The notes under the pieces: generated by a model | Seen by the model: only the letters and a program-made list of their open reading frames with translations | Told to the model about the DNA's origin: nothing | The model's database searches: none | DNA from: Xestospongia muta | Lineage: Eukaryota; Porifera; Demospongiae; Haplosclerida; Petrosiidae | DNA length: 64,000 bases | NCBI GenBank assembly: GCA_963693285.1 | Contig: OY848917.1 | Span: 17,407,245 to 17,471,244, forward strand | Direction of reading: 5' to 3' | Made by a program: the position numbers and the translations under genes | Shown: piece by piece, positions 27,229-39,739 of the stretch | Layout: each line of letters starts with the position of its first letter | Position numbering within the stretch: the stretch's first letter is position 1

Positions 27229-27790
27229 AGTAAGGTCTCTGTGTAATATTAAAATAAATTTAGTATAATTATAGAATATTGAGGCATGTATATATGTTGT
27301 GATTTATTTACTTGACTGATATAACAACTAAGTCAAGTAGTAAATGGCAAGTATTGTCATATATACTGGCTACATTACTGGTCTTTGCTCTCATATTCAT
27401 AGCAGTACTACTTGCAGTCAACTGTAAATCTAAATATCAAAAGAAGGTGAGTATAGATTAAATCTATGAATTAAGAAATATAGAATTGACTAATAACTTT
27501 GTCCTTGTTATAGAAAATCCCCACAAATATGAATGTTTGCTATAGTACAGTCATGAGACAAGCCAACCCAAACAGGTAAACATCAAATATTCCTATTTAA
27601 CTGCAGATACTTATTCACAGTAAAGTTATGCCTACTATATATTAGTTTTATAGGTCCTCATAACAGCTTCATCCAAAATTCTGACACTTTTAATACTAGA
27701 GAGGATATTGTTTATGAAACTGTAACACCAGTAAATCAGAAAGTAACATCACCCCTACCACTGAGGGAGCCCAGTGCAACAACCTATTGA
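27229..27790 (+). pseudogene. Untranslated short-tail remnant of the 25991 copy
   Basis: The membrane exon (27319-27446), the 62-base exon (27514-27575) and the last exon (27654-27790) are all present and recognisable. They lie behind the stop at 27226-27228. The membrane exon acceptor, ttgacag in sister genes, reads ttgactg here, so its AG is gone. Both changes fit loss of the membrane-bound form. Confidence 0.75.
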
Positions 27791-28957
27791 TATTATTTGA
27801 GGAAGAGCATATTGAAAGTTCAACAAATGTTATTCACTCTCAATAGTTACACTTATATATGACTTAAAACTAACTTCTATATAATAATAATTGTTTCCTC
27901 TAATCAACATTTGGTTAATAACATTATTAAAGCAATTGTATATTATGCTCAATTTGCAAACGTATATTATATTTACTGTAAAATGTGAATGGAACATGTA
28001 AGTTACATAAAGAAATGTAGAAAGACCATACCATCCCTATACCACTATGAGTGCTGTAGATATCTATTGAATGGGTAATAAGCCTTGAGGAATTGATGTT
28101 ATTTCATTTATTAAAAATTAACAGTATTCAGTCTATCTCCCATGACAACAACTTGTATAGTACCAGTGATATTGAAGAAAACAATGCATGTACAGGCAAA
28201 TTTGGTGTAAGCTTAATATATTACAAAAAAATTATTGTTTATTTGGAAATCTATGAATACCACTCCTATGTAATGATGGCATTACCTTAATATAAAAGGG
28301 TATTAACTAACTTTTTAAACTTAGTTACTTGAAAATATTGTTTTAGGCACATACATATAAATAAACATATAATATTTCATATAGCAAATCAAAATTATAT
28401 TGCGTTTATGGTACACTATATTATTTATTTAAAGCAATAAAATATCTTGATAACATTATACTTCACAATAACTTCATTTTGTTTGAAGATATATAACCAC
28501 TCTAGTTATCATTGATATGTATGTCATCCAAAGAAAATACAGTTTACATTAAAAAAACTAAATAACATGATTCAAAGCAGACTGAAATAATATATATATA
28601 TACCATTTATACTTCTTTGATGAACAGCATTTTAAAAAACAATTTCAAGTCCCATATTATAATTTTTATTATTATATTTAGTGAGTCATTGTACTAATTA
28701 CTTTATACTCAAATGTTTATTATTATTTATGAATGTCATCTCACAGTTAAAGACAGTAAGATATTTGTAACTTAACATATTTGAATTTGAAATTACTCTA
28801 ATGACTAAGTAACTAAACCACATGTTCTTCAAAGCTCTGATTACATATGCTAATACTTTGTATTAGTTTCCTAATATTGTAAAAATTGCAAAGTCATGTT
28901 TTCAATATCTATTCTTGATTAAAGCATTTTCAATGTCATTCTAACAGTGATAAAGAC
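27791..28957. repeat. Spacer between Delta copies
   Basis: The same spacer, with changes, lies downstream of the short-tail genes ending 39739, 55439 and 58487. Near 28140-28200 all copies keep an exon-like segment reading HDNNLYSTSDIEENNACTGK. No splice join is proven. A short TA tract sits near 28590. Confidence 0.5.
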
Positions 28958-31267
28958 ATGCAAGGACTGATAACATTGTTGTTCTTGTGCTTCTCTCCAT
29001 TGTTGGTGAGTTAATTACTATCACTTCAATAATTTTGCATTTTACTTACTAATAAAGGTGACTGGAAAATGGACTCTAGATGTCTCACTAATACAGTATA
29101 CTAATACTTACCATGTCTATCATCAAAGTATAAATTCATACTGCTGTTGTCATGATATTAGTATCTGTCATTCATTAATAAATGAGACACAATGTTCTAA
29201 TGATTGTGGTGGTGAATTAGAGATGTGTCTACATCAAAAGTATGCCTGTACAGGAGGCACATCCTATTTATCACTGTCAAGTGACAGTGTTACTTTTAGT
29301 AATTTGTCATTACAATTTACCAGCAAGACATTCCAACCTGTAAGTAATGATTATAGAACAACTAGAAGTCAATACGTGTCATTTGTACAGACCAAAGGCA
29401 TATTCAAGATTCGTGTATCTGATCATTTATGGCAGGAACAAATAGATGTCATTAATATCAATTTAATAAGCCATACACATGTTAAACAAATGTACAGTAG
29501 TAATACTCAAATCCTGTTAAATTATTATCTCCACTGTACTACACACTATTATGGTGAACAGTGTAAGGTGTATTGTAAACCTAATAATACTATAGGACAT
29601 TACAGATGTGATAGTAATGGAGCTAAGATATGTCTTGATGGATACTCTGAAGACACCAACTGCACTAAAGGTAAAGATTATATAGATAATATATTAATAG
29701 ATTAGCACTATCTTATATATTGTAGCTTTATGCTCAAATGGTTGTAATACTATTGGTGGTCATTGTGTATCTCCAAATGTATGTGACTGTTATTCTGGAT
29801 GGACTGGTCATAATTGTAGCACACCAGTTTGTACTAATGGTTGTCTTCATGGATATTGTTATCAACCAGACTATTGCCTATGTAAAGATGGTTGGAGAGG
29901 AGACAACTGTTCACAACCATTATGTTCACATGTTTGTGTACATGGTCAATGCAGTAGTCCTGATTATTGTACTTGTTTTGGAGGTTGGTTTGGTGATAAC
30001 TGTTCACAACCAGTTTGTATGGAACACTGTGATCTTACAAATGGATATTGTATACAACCTGGAGAGTGTTTATGTAAACATAGTTGGGATGGTGTGTATT
30101 GTAATGTCACAAAGGATAACAATGAAACAGAAAGTGTTCACTATCAATTAACATTGAATTCAAATTTTATAACACTAACACCTACTTTATTGTTTTCAAG
30201 TAAGCTATAATTTCTTAAAGATGTAATAGTTAGTTTGAAAATGTGATTATTGTATATTGATAGCAAACTGATGATATAATGTGATTTGTTAAGAGGATAA
30301 ATGTTAGTAATGTAGCACTACCTAGTAGGAAGAAATAAAAGCTGTTTTATTTATAGCTAACCTATGCTAGCTAATGAAATTTTTAACTTATTATTCTTGA
30401 CATGCTATTTAGATAACAAAAATGAATCAGAAATTTTCAAGTGGCAAGTTTCTACATATGTACTGGCTACATTACTAGTAGTTTGTCTAACAATGATTAT
30501 AACACTTCTTGTATTGCTTACACTGTCACTTAAAAAGAAACAATTGAAGCGTCAAAAAGACAACAGTGAGTTTACACTAATTTGTATTTACTAATGTTTC
30601 ATTGAATGTAATTATAGGGAATAACCAAATTTTACTACATAATCCACATGAATCAAAATCAACAAAAGATTTAAAATTGATCGTATATGACAGTGTATCA
30701 CTTAATGATGGACAGGTAAAAGAAAACAGTCATTTTCCTCCAATAACTGTGAAACCTGATTCACAAAAGCTTTGTTCATCAACTTATGATGTTCTAACTC
30801 ATTGTGGTAGCTTAAACCAACATTCTAACACTATAACTCCTTCAAATACTTGTATATATGATGTAGCCCTACCTATTGATGAAGACATATCCACATCGAC
30901 CATTACTACACCAGCTGATGAAGACACTCATCAATATAATAAGTTGTTTATATTCTCTGAGGAAAGACAGAGCGATGATACAACGGGTGCATATTCACAT
31001 ATCACATTGCATACTAGGCAACAATGGATCAAGGATGATAGTAGTATATCAGATAACAAGGTTCATGCTCCGGCATTAGTTACTCCAGTCACTACTACTT
31101 CCTATGAAACTATTCAACCACTGAGTACTGGTCATGTTGTTAGCACATCATCAATTGATGAAGCCATTCAGCATGAGTATGATATTATTCTAGCTGAGTC
31201 TTCAAAGAAAAATATTGATGAAAAAATGATTGGTGCATATTCGGTTATCAGTGCTGACTATATGTGA
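28958..31267 (+). CDS. Delta-like ligand, long tail, four EGF repeats
   Basis: Exons 28958-29005, 29058-29670, 29726-30199, 30413-30565 and 30618-31267 sum to 1938 bases, 645 residues, with GT/AG borders throughout. The DSL has all its cysteines (HYYGEQC, GHYRC, ICLDGYSEDTNC). Exon 2 is six bases longer than in the 20272 gene because of the loop RVSDHLWQE. The membrane helix is near residues 395-416. The tail keeps seven of the eight YxxPhi tyrosines; the third reads YDVA. Downstream, instead of an Ig gene, the shared flank breaks off near 31850 and a reverse-transcriptase pseudogene follows. No lesion was found, so it is probably functional. Confidence 0.85.
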
Positions 31268-31904
31268 GCTGCTCATCAAAAAATATTTTTTTTAAACAGT
31301 ATAGATTTTTTGTTTTCACTCAATGTTTGCTTCATATCATAATAACATAGATTTTAATATCATTATCTACATTTCTTTTGAATAACTTAATATATACAAC
31401 CAAGTAGTTACTATTATATATACTTTCAATACTGTGAATTTTGCAAACAATGTCCAAATATAAGTCACAGCAGGGCCTATACTTAGAACAAGTAGCAGAT
31501 CTGAAAACTAGTAGTTTTTGCTCTTTGGCAAGTAATTACTTGGTTTGAGCTATTAGCACATTACATTATTTGTAATTATTTGTATGAGGGATGATTCACA
31601 ATAGGAAAACCCTTGTTTTTAAGATCCACATTTGAGGTTTTGATTTTTTTTAAAGTGATTAATTGTTTATATAAAAGCGCATTTGCTAAAGGCAATTGTC
31701 TTGAAAATAAATGTCCATATAATTCCAAATTAAAATGGACTTAAAACCTACTTTGTATTTTTATGGTAACAACCTGAACATGTGCAAAATTGATGTTGAG
31801 ATATTATGAGTCAATTGAAATTATTATGACAAAACATTTCTTGTAGTATGTATGTTAATATATATGCTAATAGCTATTGCTAAAATATTTAAACTTAGTA
31901 TTCT
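31268..31904. repeat. 3' flank of the long-tail gene
   Basis: Matches 43305-43940 along its length and 22658-23310 up to about 31850. No gene seen. Confidence 0.5.
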
Positions 31905-32545
31905 GTTCATACATACTCCATGACCATATAGGTCACTGTGACAGAGACAGGGAAGTCCATTTGTTTACAAACACCTGTTGGTATAATGATTACCTCTTAA
32001 TGATAAATAAGTAGCCTAGCTCAAAGCGGAACACCAGTATACAATTATTTTGTCAATGCATGGAGAGTGCTGTTCTATCTTTCAAGCTTTGTCACTTTCC
32101 AATCTTTCTCTGCTGATTGGAACTGCTAACTCAATGGAAACATTGGTTAAAAGAGAAGCAACACCAAAGGAAACAAGGGCTTCATCCTTTAGCTGTGTGT
32201 ACTAATAAAATCTACAAAATTACTTGAGTTCCTTATATGAGAGATGATGATACCAGGAGAAGAATAGAAGGATATGATTAGTCTTAGTCAATGTCTGGTT
32301 TGTTTATCTTAGTAAGACCACATATCTGGGGTGTAATGTCATCAGATCTACAAAGGTGTTAGTATAGATTCTGAAACAATTCCACATTCTTTCATAGAGA
32401 AACCAGAAAGAATTCATTCTGCTCTGAAGATAGGGAGATGGATTTTTCTTATTGCTCTCGTAGGTTCTTGGTCATTCACCATGGAGAGCATCTTCTAATT
32501 GTATTTATCTATAACCATAACAACTGTGCAGTGTCCATTCTCTAC
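31905..32545 (-). mobile_element. Reverse-transcriptase pseudogene, copy 1
   Basis: On the minus strand, broken by many stops and frameshifts, pieces such as GHCTVVMVIDKYN, LRLIISFYSSPG and QSLKDRTALS follow each other in the order expected in the reverse transcriptase of LINE- or Penelope-like elements. The match is by family knowledge and is weak piece by piece. The collinear order is the main support. The same decayed sequence lies at 43945-44585, so it was copied with the block after it had died. Confidence 0.5.
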
Positions 32546-33596
32546 TGGAAAATGACAATACTTTAATCATTACATAACTAACTCTTTCAATGTGTTAACC
32601 TCCTATGGTGAAAGGTTGTTGTTAGAACATATGTGTTTTTTGTTTGTATTATTATTTAGCCATAAATGATGATAGTTAATAGTTGTATTGTATATACTAC
32701 CTTTAGTTTATGATGTAATTCTCCTTGACTGAAATACATGAGCAATTATAGCTTATAAATCATGCAACAAAAAAATCAAATACTCTAATGAGTTCATGTA
32801 CACGAACAGTAAAGATAGTTGAGAATATTGTGTTATCTTAATTTGTTATAAAGGTAAATAGTTGAAGACATGTGTATATTAGTTATATTGTACACCAAGG
32901 ATTGCATGAACATATTGACATTTGTAATTCTCCTTAATTTTTTATGCATTGTGATCATAGTTAACAAAACCAGATACAATTTGTCCTCTGGAGATACTAA
33001 CACAGTAACACTTGTTGATGTTAAATTGTAATCATCTCCATCATTAGGAATTAATGTGTGGTCATGATCATTTCCCTTTCTTGCTTTATAATTAAAAACA
33101 AGTCTCCTTCTATTAATGGTAGTATTATATGTATTGGGAAGTGATACATTAATATAGATTTCTAATATTACAACAGATTGTTGAATATTAATATGTGTCT
33201 TGTTAAGCTGGTAAGTTTAAACCTAACAGTACAGTTAGAACATATATCTAGTTATAAAAGTTACTATTACCATTCGCTCATTATGAATTAAAATCATACA
33301 CTTTGTTCATTTATTCTGATCATGAATCACAATACCTTGTTGGGTTTTCATCACACTCTTTGATTACAGTGAAGTAAAATTTAAAGCTACAACTTTTTTG
33401 TTGTTAGAAATTGGAAGGTGCATAACTGTCCAAGGTATCATTGTAATGTTGTGTTTTCTCCCCGAAATGAAACAAATTCAATTGTAAACTTCATTTTGTT
33501 GACAATTTAATTAACACTACATGATCTTTGATTAATTGTTAATTTTAATTTACCATGTCTATATGCATTATTCTCTTGGTTTGTGTATGACATTTA
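32546..33596. repeat. Left flank of composite block 2
   Basis: AT-rich; it matches about 44586-45628. From about 33048 it also matches 15562-16093. No gene or RNA is supported. Confidence 0.55.
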
Positions 33597-34008
33597 GTGT
33601 GACTTCAATAGTCATGTGCTAAGGGTTCTAATGGAGGAGTGTGACTTTAATAGTCATGTACTAAGGATTCTAATGGAGGAGTGTGACTTCAATAGTCATG
33701 TGCTAAGGATTCTAATGGAGGAGTGTGACTTCAATAGTCATGTGCTAAGGAATTTAATGGAGGAGTGTGACTTCAATAGTCATGTGCTAAGGGCTCTAAT
33801 GGAGGAGTGTGACTTCAATAGTCATGTGCTAAGGATTCTAATGAAGGAGTGTGACTTCAATAGTCATGAGCTAAGGAATTTAATGGAGGAGTGTGACTTC
33901 AATATTCGTTGCTAAGGGTTCTAATGGAGGAGTGTGACTTCAATAGCCATGTGCTCTGGATTCTAATCGAGGAATGTGACTTCAATAGTCATGTGCTAAG
34001 GAATTTAA
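33597..34008. repeat. 42-bp minisatellite, left array of block 2
   Basis: About ten units of the same repeat as at 16094, openly readable for 99 codons (14-residue period LMEECDFNSHVLR plus one). It ends at the TTAA (34005-34008) that borders the element. Confidence 0.92.
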
Positions 34009-34248
34009 AGGATACCTAACATGAAAAATTATTTTCACTGAAAAATACACTAAAATGTAGCTATTTGCAAGTGTTTATCACACCAAAAATTCTTAGTGCT
34101 GTTACTGCTATGGTAAAAAAGATATAGAGCTTCAAAGTTGAAGCATTTGCAAGGCTTGCAATTTACTTCTTGTAACGGGCGTGGCCTCCAAGATGACGCG
34201 TTTTTAGTCATTGGATGAACTCGTGTATACATGCTTGATATTGCCAAC

Positions 34249-34520
34249 ATGGAGAAAAGATGTATTGTGGCTAGATGATCTAGCCACAATACATCTTTTC
34301 CCCACCTATATGCAGTAATGCAAACAAGGATGGTGTATCCTTATTCAAATTCCTTAAAAGAAAGGAAATAAGGGAACAGTGAATTAAGCAAATTAAGAGG
34401 ACTAGAACAGACTGGACAAGTCCATCCAAGTGATTACATGGTTATCTGTAGCTGTCATTTCACTGAGGATTGCTTTGAGACTTCTAGTATACTAGCTAAT
34501 GAGATGGAGTATACTTTCAG
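34249..34520 (+). pseudogene. THAP domain fragment, copy 2
   Basis: ATG at 34249, the same start-region hairpin (about 34251-34302) and then the THAP segment with small frame errors. It ends in the FTEDCFE-type piece and the QKKPPC stretch. Not translatable as one domain. Confidence 0.6.
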
Positions 34521-34669
34521 AAGACAAAAAAACCACCTTGTAGCCTTCCACGTACACTTGTACCTTTCTTATGCAGTACCTACAGTCATCCAAATAAACA
34601 GATGCAATAGCTGAGCATACTAGTTGATTTGCATCATTGTAATCCAAGTAATAATATCATATAACTGTT

Positions 34670-35330
34670 ACTGCACACGATGGTAGTCCTTGCCCAATCA
34701 TCCCCAACACCATCTAGTTAGTTGATGATATGTAGTGTGTATGAATTGTCTATAGAGAAATCATAAACATATGAAGGTTACAATTTATAACAGTAGAAAG
34801 CTTACTCTTGTACAGTTCTTTGTCCTTAATAATTGCCATATTGCTGCCTGTATGCAAAGAAGGCTGTTTGCAGTACCCAAACATTTGAAGATACTGGATG
34901 ACCTGTAATACAAGAAAACTCAGACTCCCTTCGTTGGACCACCTTAGTAATCTCACAACAACACAGACATTCATTGGTAGTGGACATTAATTGACAATTT
35001 TTACAAGAGCACCTAAATTTGATATATGCATAAATATTATTGAAAGACTTCTTACTTACCACTGCAAGTTGGAAGTTCTGTCATATCCATTAGATTGTGA
35101 CACCTCAAGGTTGTCTTCATCAGGCTGATGGCTACCTGTACCATCTACATACGGTGGGTTAGTGGCTCAAATGAGTACGGCTCAACAACACTTACTATCA
35201 AGCTCATCATCACTATGTGAATAGGACAGGTTTAGGCTTTTCTCAGATTCAGAATATCTTTTTTCTCAGATATCTCAGATTCAGATCCTTCCATAGAAGT
35301 TTCCTCAATACTGTGATCCGTCTTCGTTCA
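34670..35330 (-). pseudogene. P2X7C-like gene, copy 2, 3'-deleted
   Basis: Keeps RCSCKNCQLMSTTNECLCCC and CITGHPVSSNVWVLQTAFFA on minus. The final PSCAV...FPSDNYTGF part present in copies 1 and 3 is deleted. Confidence 0.65.
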
Positions 35331-35514
35331 ATGACTAAAAAACGTCATCATGGAGGCCACGCCCGTTACAAGAAGTAAATTGCAAGCCTTGCAAATGCTT
35401 CAACTTTGAAGCTCTATATCTTTTTTACCTTAGCAGTAACAGAGCTAAGATTTTTGGTGTGATAAACACTTGCAAATAGCTACATATTAGTGTTTTTTTC
35501 ATGTTAGGTACCCT

Positions 35515-36040
35515 TTAATGTAGGAACGTGACTTCAATAGTCATGTGCTAAGGAATTTAATGAAGGAGTGTGACTTCAATAATCATGTGCTAAGGTTTTA
35601 ATGGAGGAGTGTGACTTCAATAGTCATGTGCTAAGGAATTTAATGAAGGAGTGTGACTTCAATAATCATGTGCTAAGGTTTTAATGGAGGAGTGTGACTT
35701 CAATAGTCATGTGCTAAGGATTTTAATGGAGGAGTGTGACTTTAATAGTCATGTGCTAAGGATTGTAATGGAGGAGTGTGACTTCAATAGTCATGTGCTA
35801 AGGAATTTAATGAAGGAGTGTGACTTCAATAATTATGTGCTAAGGTTTTAATTGAGGAGTATGACTTCAATAGTCATGTGCTAAGGATTCTAATGGAGGA
35901 GTGTGACTTCAATACTCATGTGCTAAGGATTGTAATGGAGGAGTGTGACTTCAATAGTCATGTGCTAAGGATTCTAATAGAGAAGTGTGACAAATATAAG
36001 CTCTGTTATAAAGGATTCTAATGGAGGAGTGTGACAAATA
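35515..36040. repeat. 42-bp minisatellite, right array of block 2
   Basis: About twelve units with the alternating doublet seen in block 1. At 35985-36040 the terminal gacaaatataagctctgtta piece is itself duplicated. Confidence 0.9.
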
Positions 36041-36629
36041 TAAACTCTGTTATAAGTATAAGGTCTGGATTTGGAATTACTAATTAAAAAATTCTAGCCA
36101 CATAACAATTAGCATTGTCAGTTTCTAAAAGTCCTAGTGTTATCAATCAGTGATATTTTTGATCTTGAAAATCAATGCGTGTACCTTTGCTGTGTGAGTG
36201 ATTACATCAAGGATCAAGGAGTATGCTAACAATTATATGTAAGCTTTTGCCTCTTAGTTTTGTATTTTTAAGTTTTTCTTTATTACTATTTTCTTTCAAG
36301 CTTATACTTGTAACATTAATCACCAAGAACATGTATGCACAGGTAGAGAAAGAGTAAAGTAGGTGTTTAGGTTTGACTTTAGTGTATTTCTCATTACTCC
36401 TAAGATAATAATCCACAGCCAATTTTTGGTGATACCAAAAGCCATCCAAGTGACATCTACCACTGGTATAAACTCTAAAAGCTTAACTCAAAAAAGAGGA
36501 TCACACTAGACAGTATATATACTCTCTAATTTCTGTTGTACTACTGAGCAACTCCACACTTATCAACTGGTAAAGCTCCTTTGAACTAAGGTTGTGAAGA
36601 CCACTAAAAATGTATACATATATACATAG
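36041..36629. repeat. Dispersed flank repeat, block 2
   Basis: Counterpart of 18641-19229; no gene supported. Confidence 0.65.
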
Positions 36630-37330
36630 TAGTGGTTATGTAAATATGGTTGGGATGGTGCATATTGTAATGTCTCAAAGGATAACTATGAAACGAAAAG
36701 TGTTCTATACTCATCAGTAATGAAAAAAGAAACATCAGTTCCCACTCCTACTCTTTTAAGTAAGGTCACTGTGTAATATTAAAATAAATTTAGTAACATT
36801 ATAGAGTATTGAGGCATGTATCTGTTATTGATGCCACAATAATATTATTTACTTGACAGATATAACAACTAAGTCAAGTAGTAAATGGCAAGTATTGATA
36901 TATATATACCTGCTACATTACTGGTCTTTGTTATCATATCATAGCAGTACTACTTGCATTAAAATGTGAATCTAAATATCGAAAGAAGGTGAGTACAGAT
37001 TAAATCTATGAATTAAGAAATATAGAATTGACTAAGAACTTTGTCCTTGTTATAGACAATTCCCACAAATTTGAATGCTTGCTATAGTACAGTCATGAGA
37101 GAAGCCAATCCAAACAGGTAAACATCAAATATTCCTATTTAACTGCAGGTACTTATTCACAGTAAAGTTATGCCTACTATATATTAGTTTTATAGGTCCT
37201 CATAACAGCTTCATTCAACATTCTGACACTTTTAATACTAGGGAGGCTATTGTTTATGAAACTGTAACAGCAGTAAATCAGAAAGTAACATCACCCCTAC
37301 CACTGAGGGAGCCCAGTACAACGACATATT
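36630..37330 (+). pseudogene. 5'-truncated short-tail Delta remnant, block 2
   Basis: Same truncated start inside the last EGF repeat as at 19230, then the membrane exon (near 36862-36988). Here a base loss (tattgatatatatatacctg, and catatcatagc for catattcatagc) breaks the frame. Tail exons near 37057-37118 and 37196-37332 follow. No start codon or upstream exons. Confidence 0.75.
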
Positions 37331-37332
37331 GA

Positions 37333-37955
37333 TATTATTTGAGGAAGATCATATTGAAAGTTCAACAATTTTTTACTCTGTTATTTACTCTCAAAAGTTA
37401 CATTGTTATATGATTCAGAATTAACCTTTATATATTTAATATTTGTTTCCCTAATCAACATTTTGTCTATAACATTATTGAAGTATTTTTATATTATGCT
37501 CATTTTGCAAACTTATATTATATTTACTGTAAAATGTGGATGGAACATTAAGTCACACAAACAACAGTAGAAAGATCACACCATCCCTATAGCACTATGA
37601 GTGTTGTAGACCTCTATTGAATAGGGGATAATGACCTTGAGAAATTGATGTTATTTCATTAATTAAAAATCAACAGTATTAAGTCTATCTCTAATATACT
37701 TTATACACAAAATTTTATTATTATTTAGGAATATAAAGTTTATCATTTCACAGTTAAGACATTTGTAACTTAATATAATTGAATTTGAAATTGGTCTAAT
37801 AACTAAGTATTTACACAACATGTTATTCAAAGCTCTGATTACATATGTTAATACTTTGTATTAATTTCCTCATATGGTAAAAATTGCAAAGTCATGTTTT
37901 CAATATTTATTCTTGATTAAAGCATTTTCAATGTCATTCTAACAGTGATAAAGAC
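37333..37955. repeat. Spacer and 5' flank of the 37956 gene
   Basis: Short version of the inter-Delta spacer followed by the conserved 5' flank. It matches 49061-49950 in part. No gene seen. Confidence 0.5.
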
Positions 37956-39739
37956 ATGCAAGGACTGATACCATTGTTGTTCTTGTGCTTCTCTCCATTG
38001 TTGGTGAGTTAATTACAACCACTTCAATAATTTTGAATTTTTACTTACTAATAAAGGTGACTGGAAAATGGACTCTAGATGTCTCACTAATACAGTATAC
38101 TAATACTTACCATGTCTATCATCAAAGTGTAAATTCATACTGCTGTTGTCATGATACTAGTAACTGTCATTCATTAATAAATGAGACACAATGTTCTAAT
38201 GATTGTGGTGGTGAATTAGAGATGTGTCTACATCAAAAGTATGCCTGTACAGGAGGCACATCCTATTTATCACTGTCAAGTGACAATGTTACTTTTAGTA
38301 ATTTGTCATTACAATTTACCAGCAAGACATTCCAACCTGTAAGTAATGATTATATAACAACTAGAAGTCAATATGTGTCATTTGTACAGACCAAAGGCAT
38401 ATTCAAGATACGTGTAGAGTTATGGCAGAAACAAATAGATGTCTTTAATATCAATTTAATAAGCCATACACATGTTAAACAAATGTACAGTAGTAATACT
38501 CAAATCCTGTTAAATTATTATCTCCACTGTACTACACACTATTATGGTGAACAGTGTAAGGTGTATTGTAAACCTAATAATACTATAGGACATTACAGAT
38601 GTGATAGTAATGGAGCTAAGATATGTCTTGAAGGATACTCTGAAGACACCAACTGCACTAAAGGTAAGGATTATACAGATAGATTAGCACTATCTTATAT
38701 ATTGTAGCTTTATGCTCAAATGGTTGTAATACTATTGGTGGTCATTGTATATCTCCAAATGTATGTGAGTGTTATTCTGGATGGACTGGTCATAATTGTA
38801 GTAGACCAGTTTGCACTAACCACTGTCTTCATGGATATTGTTATCAACCTGACTATTGCCTATGTAAAGATGGTTGGAGAGGAGACAATTGTTCACAACC
38901 ATTATGTTCACATGTTTGTGTACATGGTCAATGCAGTAGTCCTGATTATTGTACTTGTTATGGAGGTTGGTTTGGTGATAACTGTTCCCAACCAGTTTGT
39001 ATGAAACACTGTAATCTTACAAATGGATATTGTATACAACCTGGAGTATGTTTATGTAAATATAGTTGGGATGGTGTATATTGTAATGTCTCAAAAGATC
39101 ACACTGAAACAGAAAATGTTCTGTACTCATCAGCAATCAAAGAAGAAACATCAGTTCCCACTCCTACTCTTTTAAGTAAGGTCACTGTGTAAGATTAAAA
39201 TAAATTTAGTAACATTATAGAATATCGTGGCATGTAAATATGTTAATAATTTTATTTACTTGACAGATATAACAACTAAGTCAAGTAGTAAATGGCAAGT
39301 ATTGTCATATATACTGGCTACATTACTGGTCTTTGCTCTCATATTCATAGCAGTACTACTTGCAGTCAAATGTAAATCTAAATATCAAAAGAAGGTGAGT
39401 AGATATTAAAATTGATGAATTAAGAAATATAGAATTGACTAATAATTTTGTCCTTGTTATAGAAAATCCCCACAAATATGAATGTTTGCTATAGTACAGT
39501 CATGAGACAAGCCAACCCAAACAGGTAAACATCTAATATTTCTATTTAACTGCAAATACTTATTCACAGTAAAGTTATGCCTACTATATATTAGTTTTAT
39601 AGGTCCTCATAACAGCTTCATCCACAATCCTGACACTTTTAATACTAGAGAGGATATTGTTTATGAAACAATAACACCAGTAAATCAGAAAGTAACATCA
39701 CTCCTACCACTGAGGGAGCCCAGTACAACAACCTATTGA
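37956..39739 (+). CDS. Delta-like ligand, short tail, four EGF repeats
   Basis: Exons 37956-38003, 38057-38663, 38708-39175 and 39267-39394 encode signal peptide, MNNL-like region, DSL, four EGF repeats and membrane helix (about residues 385-405) with no lesion. The tail is spread over 39463-39524 (62 bases) and 39603-39739. With the strong donor at 39395 and all exons used, the protein stops at 39612 (440 residues, ending ANPNRSS). If the 62-base exon is skipped using the nearby donor after GTGA (39398), the frame runs to 39739 (463 residues) through PHNSFIHNPDTFNTREDIVY and a YETI motif. Both models divide by three. Which is used cannot be told from sequence alone. Confidence 0.8.

Larger units (their letters stand above)
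34009..35514. mobile_element. TTAA-flanked THAP/P2X7C element, copy 2
   Basis: Inverted ends as in copy 1, with the right terminus here keeping the gcaagccttgcaaatgctt segment lost from the right terminus of copy 1. TTAA is at 34005-34008 and 35515-35518, with the same 42-bp unit on both sides. It is shorter than copy 1: there is a single THAP segment, and an internal deletion near 34660 removes the 3' part of the P2X7C-like gene. Confidence 0.75.
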
